From Pirellulaceae bacterium (lineage in GTDB: Bacteria > Planctomycetota > Planctomycetia > Pirellulales > Pirellulaceae), in assembly GCA_013002105.1 (NCBI GenBank), contig JABDKS010000291.1:1-8749 (forward strand): a stretch of 8,749 bases of DNA, read 5' to 3'. This document shows positions 1-6,148 of the stretch, one piece after another; within the stretch, counting starts at the first letter, position 1, and the number at the start of each line of letters is the position of its first letter. The notes beneath the pieces are model-generated. The model had not been told where the DNA came from. It saw only the letters and a program-made list of their open reading frames with translations, and did not search any database. The translations under genes and the position numbers were made by a program.

Positions 1-471
1 GACGAGTTTCGTAAATCAGGTGTCAGCGGGATTGTGTCGGTGTTGGTCGGGGTGTTGGTTTCGTTTGCAGTCGGCGCGATGGTTGCATTTGCGTTTGGCT
101 ATCGTGACGCGATCAGCTTGGCGACGATTGGTGGCGGCGCCGCGACATACATTGTCGGGCCAGTCACCGGGACGGCGCTGGGAGCGTCGTCGGACGTCGC
201 GGCGCTCAGTGTGGCGATCGGATTGATCAAGTCGATCCTGGTGATGACCTTGACGCCGTTGATTGCTCCTCACATCGGGTTGAATAATCCACGTTCGGCG
301 CTGATCTTCGGCGGCCTGATGGGAACAACCAGCGGCGTTGCCGGCGGGTTGGCAGCGACGGATCCAAAACTAGTTCCTTACGGCGCGATGACCGCGACGT
401 TCTATACGGGACTTGGCTGCTTATTGGGGCCTTCGGTTGTGTTCATCGGGTTGCGGGCGATATTTGGATGA
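1..471 (+). CDS. madM: Malonate:Na+ symporter subunit MadM, 5'-truncated by the window edge
   Basis: This is the C-terminal 156 residues of an integral membrane protein whose reading frame is open from base 1, so the true start lies upstream. MadM works with MadL as a sodium-coupled malonate importer in the inner membrane; the family is usually about 250 residues. The sequence is Gly/Ala/Val-rich and hydrophobic almost throughout, with several membrane segments. It carries stretches I recognise from MadM: ATYIVGPVTGTALGAS, LIAPHIGLNNPRSA, FGGLMGTTSGVAGGLAATDP and KLVPYGAMTA, ending in TGLGCLLGPS. A GTG at 34 could be called as a start, but the preceding codons (DEFRKSGVSGI) also match the family, so I treat it as internal. 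The stop overlaps the next gene's ATG in an ATGA, implying translational coupling. A madL gene is expected just upstream, outside the window. Confidence 0.9.
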   Translation, partial: DEFRKSGVSGIVSVLVGVLVSFAVGAMVAFAFGYRDAISLATIGGGAATYIVGPVTGTALGASSDVAALSVAIGLIKSILVMTLTPLIAPHIGLNNPRSALIFGGLMGTTSGVAGGLAATDPKLVPYGAMTATFYTGLGCLLGPSVVFIGLRAIFG

Positions 472-2000
472 AAGAATTAACATTGATCGCACGCGCACGT
501 GCCCACGATAAGTCGACCGCCTTTCGATCCGGTGATCAGCAGCGTGATTACGGTGAACTCTTGCAAGAATCGGCTCGTGTGGCAGTTGCGTTGCTGGATT
601 GTCTATTAGAAACGGGCCGGATTGACGGACGTGATTTGCAAGAATCGCGGATTGCTTATTTGGTACCAGGTGGATTTGACTACACCGCTGTGCAATGGGG
701 AATCTGGCGCAGTGGTGGTGTTGCGATGCCGCTAAGCCTCTCGGCGACCGAGTCGGAGTTGGAGTATGCGCTGTTGGATTCGCAATCAGCGTGCGTGATT
801 GCATCGCGTGATCAATCTGCCAAGGTAGCGGCACTGTGTCAAAAACTGGGACTGCGATTGTTGTTGGTTCAAGAGATTCGATCGTACGAAGAGATTGAAT
901 CACAAAGAGGGGAAGCCGAATTGCCAGAGGTCGCCGTTGATCGTCGCGCGATGATTTTGTACACCAGTGGAACGACAAGCAAACCAAAAGGAGTGGTTAC
1001 GACTCATGCCACGATCCAGGCTCAGATTGAAACGCTCGTGAATGCCTGGCAATGGCAACCAACCGACTACATTCCCCTTTTTTTGCCGCTGCACCACATT
1101 CATGGCATTATCAATGTGATGTCGTGTGCGCTTTGGTCGGGTGCAACCATCGAACCGTTTGCACGATTCGAGATCGACACGATTTTGAATCGTGTTGCCG
1201 ACGGTGCGTATACGGTGTTCATGGCGGTGCCGACCATTTACGTCAAGCTGATCGAGGCGATTGAGTCACTGGGCGACCCGCGACGCCGCTCGGTGATAGG
1301 GGGATTTGCCGAGATGCGGTTGATGGTCAGTGGTTCGGCTGCGTTGCCGGCGAGCATCCATGAGCATTGGACGGCGCTGACCGGCCAGCGGTTGCTGGAA
1401 CGCTATGGCATGACCGAGATCGGGATGGCGTTATCGAATCCCTACGATGGCGATCGAATGCCGGGCAAGGTTGGCCAACCGCTACCGGGGGTCCAGATTC
1501 GTTTGAAAAATGACGATGGCGAAATCGTTACCGCCGACGGTCAGCCCGGCGAGATTCAAGTGCGGGGGCCCAATGTGTTTTGCGAGTATTTTGGTCGTCA
1601 GCAGGCGACGGCTGAGTCGTTTGACGACGGCTGGTTTCGCTCAGGCGATGTGGCAGTGGTCGAGCAGGGCTATTACCGAATCATGGGTCGGCAGTCAGTT
1701 GATATCATCAAGAGCGGCGGGTACAAGCTCTCGGCGTTAGAAATTGAGGCGGCTTTGCTGGACCATCCCGACATCACACAATGTGCCGTTGTGGGATTGC
1801 CTGATGAGACTTGGGGTGAAATCGTCGCGGTGGCGGCGGTGTTGGCCGAGGGACGGACGATCCAACTGGAGGGGTTGCGAACCTGGTGCGATGGCCGGGT
1901 CAGCAAGTACAAAATGCCCAAACGGCTGCTGATCGTCGATTCGCTTCCCCGCAATGCGATGGGGAAAGTCACCAAGGGGGCGGTCGCGGAGCTATTTTAG
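468..2000 (+). CDS. matB: Malonyl-CoA synthetase (MatB/ACSF3-type AMP-forming acyl-CoA ligase)
   Basis: A 510-residue member of the ANL adenylating superfamily, full length for MatB (about 500). It should convert malonate, ATP and CoA to malonyl-CoA, AMP and PPi in the cytoplasm, for fatty-acid or polyketide synthesis. Motifs in order: phosphate loop YTSGTTSKPKG (165-175), LPLHHIHG (206-213), MRLMVSGSA (283-291), ERYGMTE (311-317), NPYDGDRMPG (324-333), GWFRSGD (388-394), SGGYKLSALEIE (416-427) and PRNAMGK (494-500) with the expected catalytic Lys500. Arg284 before SGSA sits where MatB enzymes have an Arg near the acyl carboxylate (from memory). YGMTEIGMALS and SVDIIKSGGYK resemble the animal mitochondrial enzyme ACSF3; NPYDGDR resembles bacterial MatB. 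The ATG overlaps the madM stop (ATGA) and no strong ribosome site precedes it, so translation is probably coupled. The transporter neighbour makes malonate much likelier than methylmalonate or another acid. Confidence 0.88.
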   Translation: MKELTLIARARAHDKSTAFRSGDQQRDYGELLQESARVAVALLDCLLETGRIDGRDLQESRIAYLVPGGFDYTAVQWGIWRSGGVAMPLSLSATESELEYALLDSQSACVIASRDQSAKVAALCQKLGLRLLLVQEIRSYEEIESQRGEAELPEVAVDRRAMILYTSGTTSKPKGVVTTHATIQAQIETLVNAWQWQPTDYIPLFLPLHHIHGIINVMSCALWSGATIEPFARFEIDTILNRVADGAYTVFMAVPTIYVKLIEAIESLGDPRRRSVIGGFAEMRLMVSGSAALPASIHEHWTALTGQRLLERYGMTEIGMALSNPYDGDRMPGKVGQPLPGVQIRLKNDDGEIVTADGQPGEIQVRGPNVFCEYFGRQQATAESFDDGWFRSGDVAVVEQGYYRIMGRQSVDIIKSGGYKLSALEIEAALLDHPDITQCAVVGLPDETWGEIVAVAAVLAEGRTIQLEGLRTWCDGRVSKYKMPKRLLIVDSLPRNAMGKVTKGAVAELF

Positions 2001-2318
2001 GCGGTGAACGAGCGGCCCTTAGGCGTTTCTTGCGGCATTTAATACGGCGAAATGAAAGTTGCTACTGTGGCCGATTCCCAGTTGAAGTAGCATTTGACGC
2101 TTTCCGACGTTGTTCCTGCTCCAGTTCTACTCCTCTTTTCCCGATACGAACCCTGATAACAATCATCGCGCCAGTCGTGGCAACGCGAACTTTGCGGCAC
2201 CAGCATGCCGTTGATTTCATGCGGTCCATCGACGGCATCTGCATTGAATACGGCAACACGATGATTGGTGAACAAAGCGAACGCATCGGTTTTGACGCAT
2301 TTGTGACGAGCGTATCCA
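2001..2318. other. Intergenic gap of 318 bases, no supported gene
   Basis: No recognisable gene or RNA was found between matB and glgP. Frames stay open on both strands (for example 2039-2416 on the minus strand), but none encodes anything I recognise, and the minus-strand frame runs into the 5' end of glgP. Two 7-8 base direct repeats are visible: TTAGGCG at 1997-2003 and 2019-2025, and TTTGACGC at 2093-2100 and 2291-2298. The second copy contains a TTGACG that resembles a -35 box but has no good -10 at standard spacing. The glgP promoter and the end of the madM-matB transcript presumably lie here. No clear intrinsic terminator with a T-tract follows matB. Confidence 0.5.
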
Positions 2319-4817
2319 ATGACCACTGAGACCAAAATGACATCCTGTTCGACTCCCACCCTCGCGCTACCCAAAGCCATGCCAAGTAACTGCGCCGATA
2401 CGCTCAGCGAAGACATTTGTCGTCATCTGTATTACACGTTGGCCCATCACGATGCAGCGGATGATTTGGATTATCAGTATCGCGCATTAGCTTTGGCGAC
2501 TCGAGATCGATTGATCACGCATTGGCGGGATACCCAGAAGCGGATGCACAGCAGTGATAGCCGCAAAGTGTATTACTTGTCGTTGGAGTTTTTGATCGGC
2601 CGATCACTGACCAACGCCGTTCAGAATTTGGACATGGCCGAGGCGGCACGCACGGTGCTGCACCAACAGGGTGTCACCCTGGAAGAATTGGCGTCCCAAG
2701 AACATGATGCCGGATTGGGTAATGGCGGTTTGGGTCGTCTGGCGGCTTGCTTCCTGGATAGTTGTGCCAATTTGCAATTGCCTGTCGTGGGCTACGGCAT
2801 TCGGTACGAGTACGGAATGTTTCACCAGCACATCGAAGAGGGTCGGCAGGTTGAATCACCCGACCATTGGTTGCGGGACGGAAATCCCTGGGAGATCAAA
2901 CGCCCCGAATCGATGCGTCGCGTGAAATTTTATGGACACACCGAACGATTCTTTGACAAAAAAGGTGTGGCTCATTCACGTTGGGTCAATACGCACGATG
3001 TCGTCGCGGTCCCGCACGATATGCCGGTGCCCGGTTACCACAACGAAACGGTCAATACGTTGCGTTTGTGGAAAGCGACTGCGACCAACGAGTTTGACCT
3101 GAATGAATTCAATGCTGGTAGTTATCCCGAGGCGGTGGCGGCCAAGAACAATGCCGAACAGATTTCGATGGTGTTGTATCCGAACGATGCCAGCGAAAAC
3201 GGGAAAGAGTTGCGGCTCAAGCAACAGTACTTCCTCGTGTCATCAAGCCTGCAAGATGTGTTGGCCAAGTGGGTTGATCAGCACGGCGAAGATTTCAAAG
3301 ATTTTGGCGCAAAAAATTGTTTTCAGCTGAACGATACGCACCCAGCTTGTGCGGTGCCTGAATTGATGCGTTTGCTGATGGACGAACATGGCAAATCGTG
3401 GGAGCAGGCTTGGAAAATCACGTCCAATTGCATGGCTTACACCAACCATACGTTGTTGCCCGAGGCATTGGAGCGATGGTCGGTTTCGCTGTTCAGTCGT
3501 TTACTGCCGCGTCTGCTGGAGATCATTTACGAGATCAACGAGCGGTTTATGGCCGAGGTTGAAAAGCACGCACCGGGTGACAACGAGTTGAAAAGCCGAG
3601 TGTCGTTGATCGAAGGGGGCCATGACCCCTATGTTCGCATGGCTTATTTGTCGATCGTCGGTAGTTTTTCGGTCAATGGCGTTGCACATTTGCATACGGA
3701 ACTGCTCAAGTCGGGTCTGTTCGCGGACTTCTATAAGCTGTGGCCAAAGAAATTCAACAACAAGACCAACGGTGTCACGCAGCGTCGCTGGTTGGCCCAT
3801 TGCAATCCCCAACTACGCAATTTGCTCAACGAGACGATCGGAGACGGTTGGCTCAATAATCTGGAAGAGATGGAAAAGTTGGCTCCCCTTGCCGAGGATG
3901 CCGAGTTCCGCAAGCGTTGGGCGGACGTGAAGCATCACAACAAGAAGGCACTGGCAGCCAATGTGCTAGAGAACACGGGCGTGACATTCCGCGAAGACGC
4001 CTTGTATGACGTGCAAGTGAAACGGATTCACGAGTACAAGCGTCAGTTGCTGAACGTCTTGCACGTCATCCATCTTTACGATCGGATTAAACGGGGTGAC
4101 GTCGATACCATGGTGCCACGCTGTGTGTTGATCGGCGGCAAAGCGGCTCCGGGTTATCACATCGCCAAGCTGATCGTCAAACTGATCAACAACGTCGCCG
4201 CCGTGATCAACACCGATCCGGACGTGTGCGACATGCTCAAGATGGTTTTCTATCCCAACTATCGCGTCTCAGCGATGGAAGTGATCTGCCCGGGTACCGA
4301 GTTGTCCGAGCAGATTTCGACGGCCGGTAAAGAGGCATCGGGTACTGGGAACATGAAATTCATGATGAATGGTGCTTTGACAATTGGCACGTTAGACGGT
4401 GCCAACATCGAGATTCGCGAAAAGGCTGGTGCGGAGAACTTTTTCTTGTTTGGGCTCGATGAAAAAGAAGTCATCAAGACGCGACTGAGCTACGACCCCA
4501 ACGCCATCATTGCCGGCGATCCCGATATTCAAGCGGTGATGCAAATGCTCGAGGGAGGCCTCTTTAACGAGACCGAGCCGGGCATTTTTGATCTTCTAAT
4601 TTCGGGCCTGCGGAACCCTCACGATCAGTGGGTGACGATCGCTGACTTGCGCAGCTACATCGACGCGCAGCAAGAAGTTTGCGAGACGTATCGCGACCAG
4701 GAAAAATGGAATCGCATGAGTATTTTGAACTCGGCTCACAGCGGGTGGTTTTCCAGTGATCGTACGATCGGTCAGTACGCGGACGAAATTTGGAAAGTCA
4801 AACCGCTGAGCGAGTAG
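2319..4817 (+). CDS. glgP: Glycogen/alpha-glucan phosphorylase
   Basis: An 832-residue, full-length family GT35 enzyme. It splits alpha-1,4-glucan with phosphate to release glucose-1-phosphate in the cytoplasm, using pyridoxal phosphate. Seen directly: KVYYLSLEFLIGRSL near residue 90, GLGNGGLGRLAACFLDS (132-148), LNDTHPA (337-343) with Asp339 and His341, TNHTLLPEALERW around His377, VKRIHEYKRQLLN with Arg569 and Lys574, and GTGNMKFMMNGALTIGT with the PLP-binding Lys680. The C-terminus has the usual SGWFSSDRTIGQYADEIW. With the start at 2319 these numbers coincide with rabbit muscle phosphorylase numbering (from memory). The first 20 or so residues are not conserved and lack the animal N-terminal phosphorylation context, so allosteric control is probably different. 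ATGs at 2337 and 2379 are alternative starts; none has a good Shine-Dalgarno. No other glycogen gene is in the window. Function is secure; glycogen versus maltodextrin preference is not. Confidence 0.97.
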   Translation: MTTETKMTSCSTPTLALPKAMPSNCADTLSEDICRHLYYTLAHHDAADDLDYQYRALALATRDRLITHWRDTQKRMHSSDSRKVYYLSLEFLIGRSLTNAVQNLDMAEAARTVLHQQGVTLEELASQEHDAGLGNGGLGRLAACFLDSCANLQLPVVGYGIRYEYGMFHQHIEEGRQVESPDHWLRDGNPWEIKRPESMRRVKFYGHTERFFDKKGVAHSRWVNTHDVVAVPHDMPVPGYHNETVNTLRLWKATATNEFDLNEFNAGSYPEAVAAKNNAEQISMVLYPNDASENGKELRLKQQYFLVSSSLQDVLAKWVDQHGEDFKDFGAKNCFQLNDTHPACAVPELMRLLMDEHGKSWEQAWKITSNCMAYTNHTLLPEALERWSVSLFSRLLPRLLEIIYEINERFMAEVEKHAPGDNELKSRVSLIEGGHDPYVRMAYLSIVGSFSVNGVAHLHTELLKSGLFADFYKLWPKKFNNKTNGVTQRRWLAHCNPQLRNLLNETIGDGWLNNLEEMEKLAPLAEDAEFRKRWADVKHHNKKALAANVLENTGVTFREDALYDVQVKRIHEYKRQLLNVLHVIHLYDRIKRGDVDTMVPRCVLIGGKAAPGYHIAKLIVKLINNVAAVINTDPDVCDMLKMVFYPNYRVSAMEVICPGTELSEQISTAGKEASGTGNMKFMMNGALTIGTLDGANIEIREKAGAENFFLFGLDEKEVIKTRLSYDPNAIIAGDPDIQAVMQMLEGGLFNETEPGIFDLLISGLRNPHDQWVTIADLRSYIDAQQEVCETYRDQEKWNRMSILNSAHSGWFSSDRTIGQYADEIWKVKPLSE

Positions 4818-4837
4818 CCGATACCAGCGTGTATCGG
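4818..4837 (+). terminator. Hairpin immediately after the glgP stop codon
   Basis: A perfect 7-base inverted repeat, CCGATAC (4818-4824) and GTATCGG (4831-4837), with a 6-base loop CAGCGT. It begins at the first base after the glgP TAG. No T-tract follows directly (next bases ACGCCTTG), so it may be a Rho-assisted terminator or a 3'-end stabiliser rather than a classical intrinsic terminator. Confidence 0.5.
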
Positions 4838-4851
4838 ACGCCTTGCGACGG

Positions 4852-4901
4852 ACGTCGGCTGCGTCGTGGATCGGCTGTTTGAAGACGGTTTCGACGTTTT
4901 T
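4852..4901 (+). terminator. Possible second glgP terminator: long-loop stem plus T5
   Basis: ACGTCG (4852-4857) is complementary to CGACGT (4892-4897), and TTTTT occupies 4897-4901. An alternative pairing uses CGTCG at 4862-4866. The loop is long (34 or 25 bases) and I see no strong internal stem, so this is only a candidate back-up terminator for glgP. Confidence 0.2.
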
Positions 4902-4919
4902 GCAGGTCGGGCTTCATTG

Positions 4920-4944
4920 CAAGGTGCATCGATGATGAACCTTG
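4920..4944 (-). terminator. Hairpin just past the channel gene's stop codon
   Basis: CAAGGT (4920-4925) pairs with ACCTTG (4939-4944). After one mismatch, CAT (4927-4929) pairs with ATG (4935-4937), leaving a 5-base loop. Read on the minus strand, the hairpin begins one base after the channel gene's TAA (4946-4948). No T-tract follows. It is the likely 3'-end structure of that transcript and mirrors the hairpin after glgP. Confidence 0.45.
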
Positions 4945-4945
4945 G

Positions 4946-5920
4946 TTAGTGCGTGCCTTGGTCATCGTATTCGTGTTCCAGGACTTGCTCGTAGTGCTTT
5001 CTGGCAACACTGCGGGTCAGATCGCTGGCGATGCTGGCTAGTTCTTCGACCTCGGATCGCGCGTTGGCGACTTTTTCGATCTGAGGTTCGCGTTTGGATT
5101 CGTTCACGACGATTCGAGCGATGGGAGCTGGTTGCTCGGGGACTTCTTCGGTCGCCAATTGAGCGATTCGGACAGCTCCGATCGCAGCAGGCATGACAAC
5201 GCTGTCGGCACCGCTGCGGATCAGCTTTCGTTCGGTCGACGGGCACTCGGCGCGTGCGATGATGCGGATTGATTCGGTCAAATCGCGAGCGGAGAGCGTG
5301 ATGAAGACGTTGGTGGCGTCATCGGGCAGAACGGTCGCGAGGATACCGGCGCGAAAGATCCCCGCTTTTTGCAGGCACTCGTCATCCACTGCGTCTCCAT
5401 GCATCGCCAGAAAACCGTGATCGATTGCTTTGTCGACGCGATTGCGCGAGCTGTCGATGACGACGAAATCGTGTTCGCACTCGTCCAATTCGGCAGCCAG
5501 CATCTGGCCAACTCGCCCATAGCCGCAAATGATGGTGTGACCGGTCAACTGGTTGATGTCACGACAACGTGTTCTTATGCCTAACATTCTTTCAAACTCA
5601 CCTTCTGATAAGAGTTGTACGACTCCACCGATTACGTAGATCAACGACGAACAGCCCGCCACGATCACGCTCATGGTAAAGAGCTTCATCGGTGTGCCTT
5701 CGACCGCCCGGACTTCGCCGTATCCGACTCCAAAAATCGTGATCACGACCATGTAGGCGGCATCCAACCAAGCCCATCCAGCCGCTACGTATCCCACTGT
5801 CGATAGCAGGCAGGTCGTCGCCAGCACGCACAGTCCTTTGCGGAGCGTTTGTCGGGAGCGGCTGGCGTTTTCGTTGTACATGTAGAAGGAGGCGATGCCC
5901 GCGGAGATTTCTGTTTCCAT
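4946..5920 (-). CDS. Two-transmembrane potassium-channel-like protein with RCK/TrkA-N domain
   Basis: A 324-residue inner-membrane ion channel subunit of the MthK-like layout, probably tetrameric and gated by a ligand on the cytoplasmic domain. Residues 30-48 form the first membrane helix, 52-70 the pore loop and 78-102 the second membrane helix. An RCK_N/TrkA-N Rossmann domain follows from about 127 to 250, with ICGYGRVGQ (131-139) as its nucleotide-binding glycine loop and VVID ending in Asp156. The filter reads TIFGVGYGE (61-69); the usual Thr before VGYG is Gly64. After about 255 comes a charged tail (ESKREPQIEKVANARSEVEE) rather than a recognisable RCK_C domain. I chose the ATG at 5920. 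The frame extends to a TTG at 6007 (353 residues), and another ATG lies at 5881; the extra N-terminal residues look unconserved. It converges on glgP and diverges from the ABC exporter. Potassium selectivity is inferred and less certain because of the altered filter. Confidence 0.85.
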   Translation of the reverse strand: METEISAGIASFYMYNENASRSRQTLRKGLCVLATTCLLSTVGYVAAGWAWLDAAYMVVITIFGVGYGEVRAVEGTPMKLFTMSVIVAGCSSLIYVIGGVVQLLSEGEFERMLGIRTRCRDINQLTGHTIICGYGRVGQMLAAELDECEHDFVVIDSSRNRVDKAIDHGFLAMHGDAVDDECLQKAGIFRAGILATVLPDDATNVFITLSARDLTESIRIIARAECPSTERKLIRSGADSVVMPAAIGAVRIAQLATEEVPEQPAPIARIVVNESKREPQIEKVANARSEVEELASIASDLTRSVARKHYEQVLEHEYDDQGTH

Positions 5921-6052
5921 GAACTCTAGGGGCAGGATTGGCAGATACGAGATGTTTTGGGGGAATCCCTCACCGGTGGTCGCAGCGGCTGCGAAAAGTT
6001 GACTCAATACTCACAGAATTGGGATAACCCAACCATCGCAATGCTAGCGTAA

Positions 6053-6102
6053 GATTCGGCTGGCTGATTCCAGTGGACTTCGGTACAAGACAAAACCGAA
6101 TC
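6053..6102 (+). repeat. Competing inverted repeats in the ABC exporter leader
   Basis: ACCGAATC (6095-6102) can pair in two mutually exclusive ways: its last seven bases with GATTCGG (6053-6059), or its first six with TTCGGT (6079-6084, loop of 10). A small CTGG/CCAG stem (6060-6063 with 6070-6073) fits inside the larger arrangement. The matches are perfect but short, so chance is possible. If transcribed, they would lie in the 5' leader of the exporter mRNA. Confidence 0.35.
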
Positions 6103-6114
6103 AAGCACTCCAGC

Positions 6115-6140
6115 GCGTGGCAGATATCCCGCGCCCACGC
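6115..6140 (+). repeat. Hairpin just upstream of the ABC exporter start
   Basis: GCGTGG (6115-6120) and CCACGC (6135-6140) form a perfect 6-base GC-rich inverted repeat with a 14-base loop, ending 8 bases before the ATG at 6149. The only Shine-Dalgarno-like bases, AGG at 6144-6146, follow directly and sit very close to the ATG. The stem could affect ribosome access to either that ATG or the one at 6167. Confidence 0.3.
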
Positions 6141-6148
6141 CACAGGTC

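Larger units (their letters stand above)
5921..6148. promoter_or_regulatory. Divergent promoter region between channel gene and ABC exporter
   Basis: This gap must hold the promoters of both outward-facing genes, unless the channel starts at TTG 6007. No convincing -35/-10 pair was found. Besides the inverted repeats listed separately, a small one, TTGGG (6019-6023) and CCCAA (6028-6032) around ATAA, lies closest to the channel gene and could be an operator half-site pair or the base of a small hairpin. The overlap with the possible upstream TTG start makes the exact boundary uncertain. Confidence 0.4.

Noticed and set aside
421..987. 188-codon minus-strand frame opposite madM/matB
   Set aside because: Antisense to clearly coding conserved genes; the translation is low-complexity and unrecognisable.
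2292..2320. TTGACG followed by TATCCA as a glgP promoter
   Set aside because: The spacing is about 15 bases and the -10 match is poor; it would also place transcription start after the preferred ATG.
1886..2329. 147-codon plus-strand frame beginning inside matB
   Set aside because: Its first third is an out-of-frame reading of conserved matB codons and the rest has no recognisable protein features.
2039..2416. 125-codon minus-strand open frame covering the matB-glgP gap
   Set aside because: It overlaps the 5' end of glgP, shows no recognisable domain, and a second minus-strand frame is open over the same bases, suggesting chance openness. Kept only as part of the gap description.
5921..6007. 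29-residue N-terminal extension of the channel from a TTG codon
   Set aside because: TTG is a weak start with no clear ribosome site, and the extra residues look unlike the family. The ATG at 5920 is preferred, though the longer form cannot be excluded.
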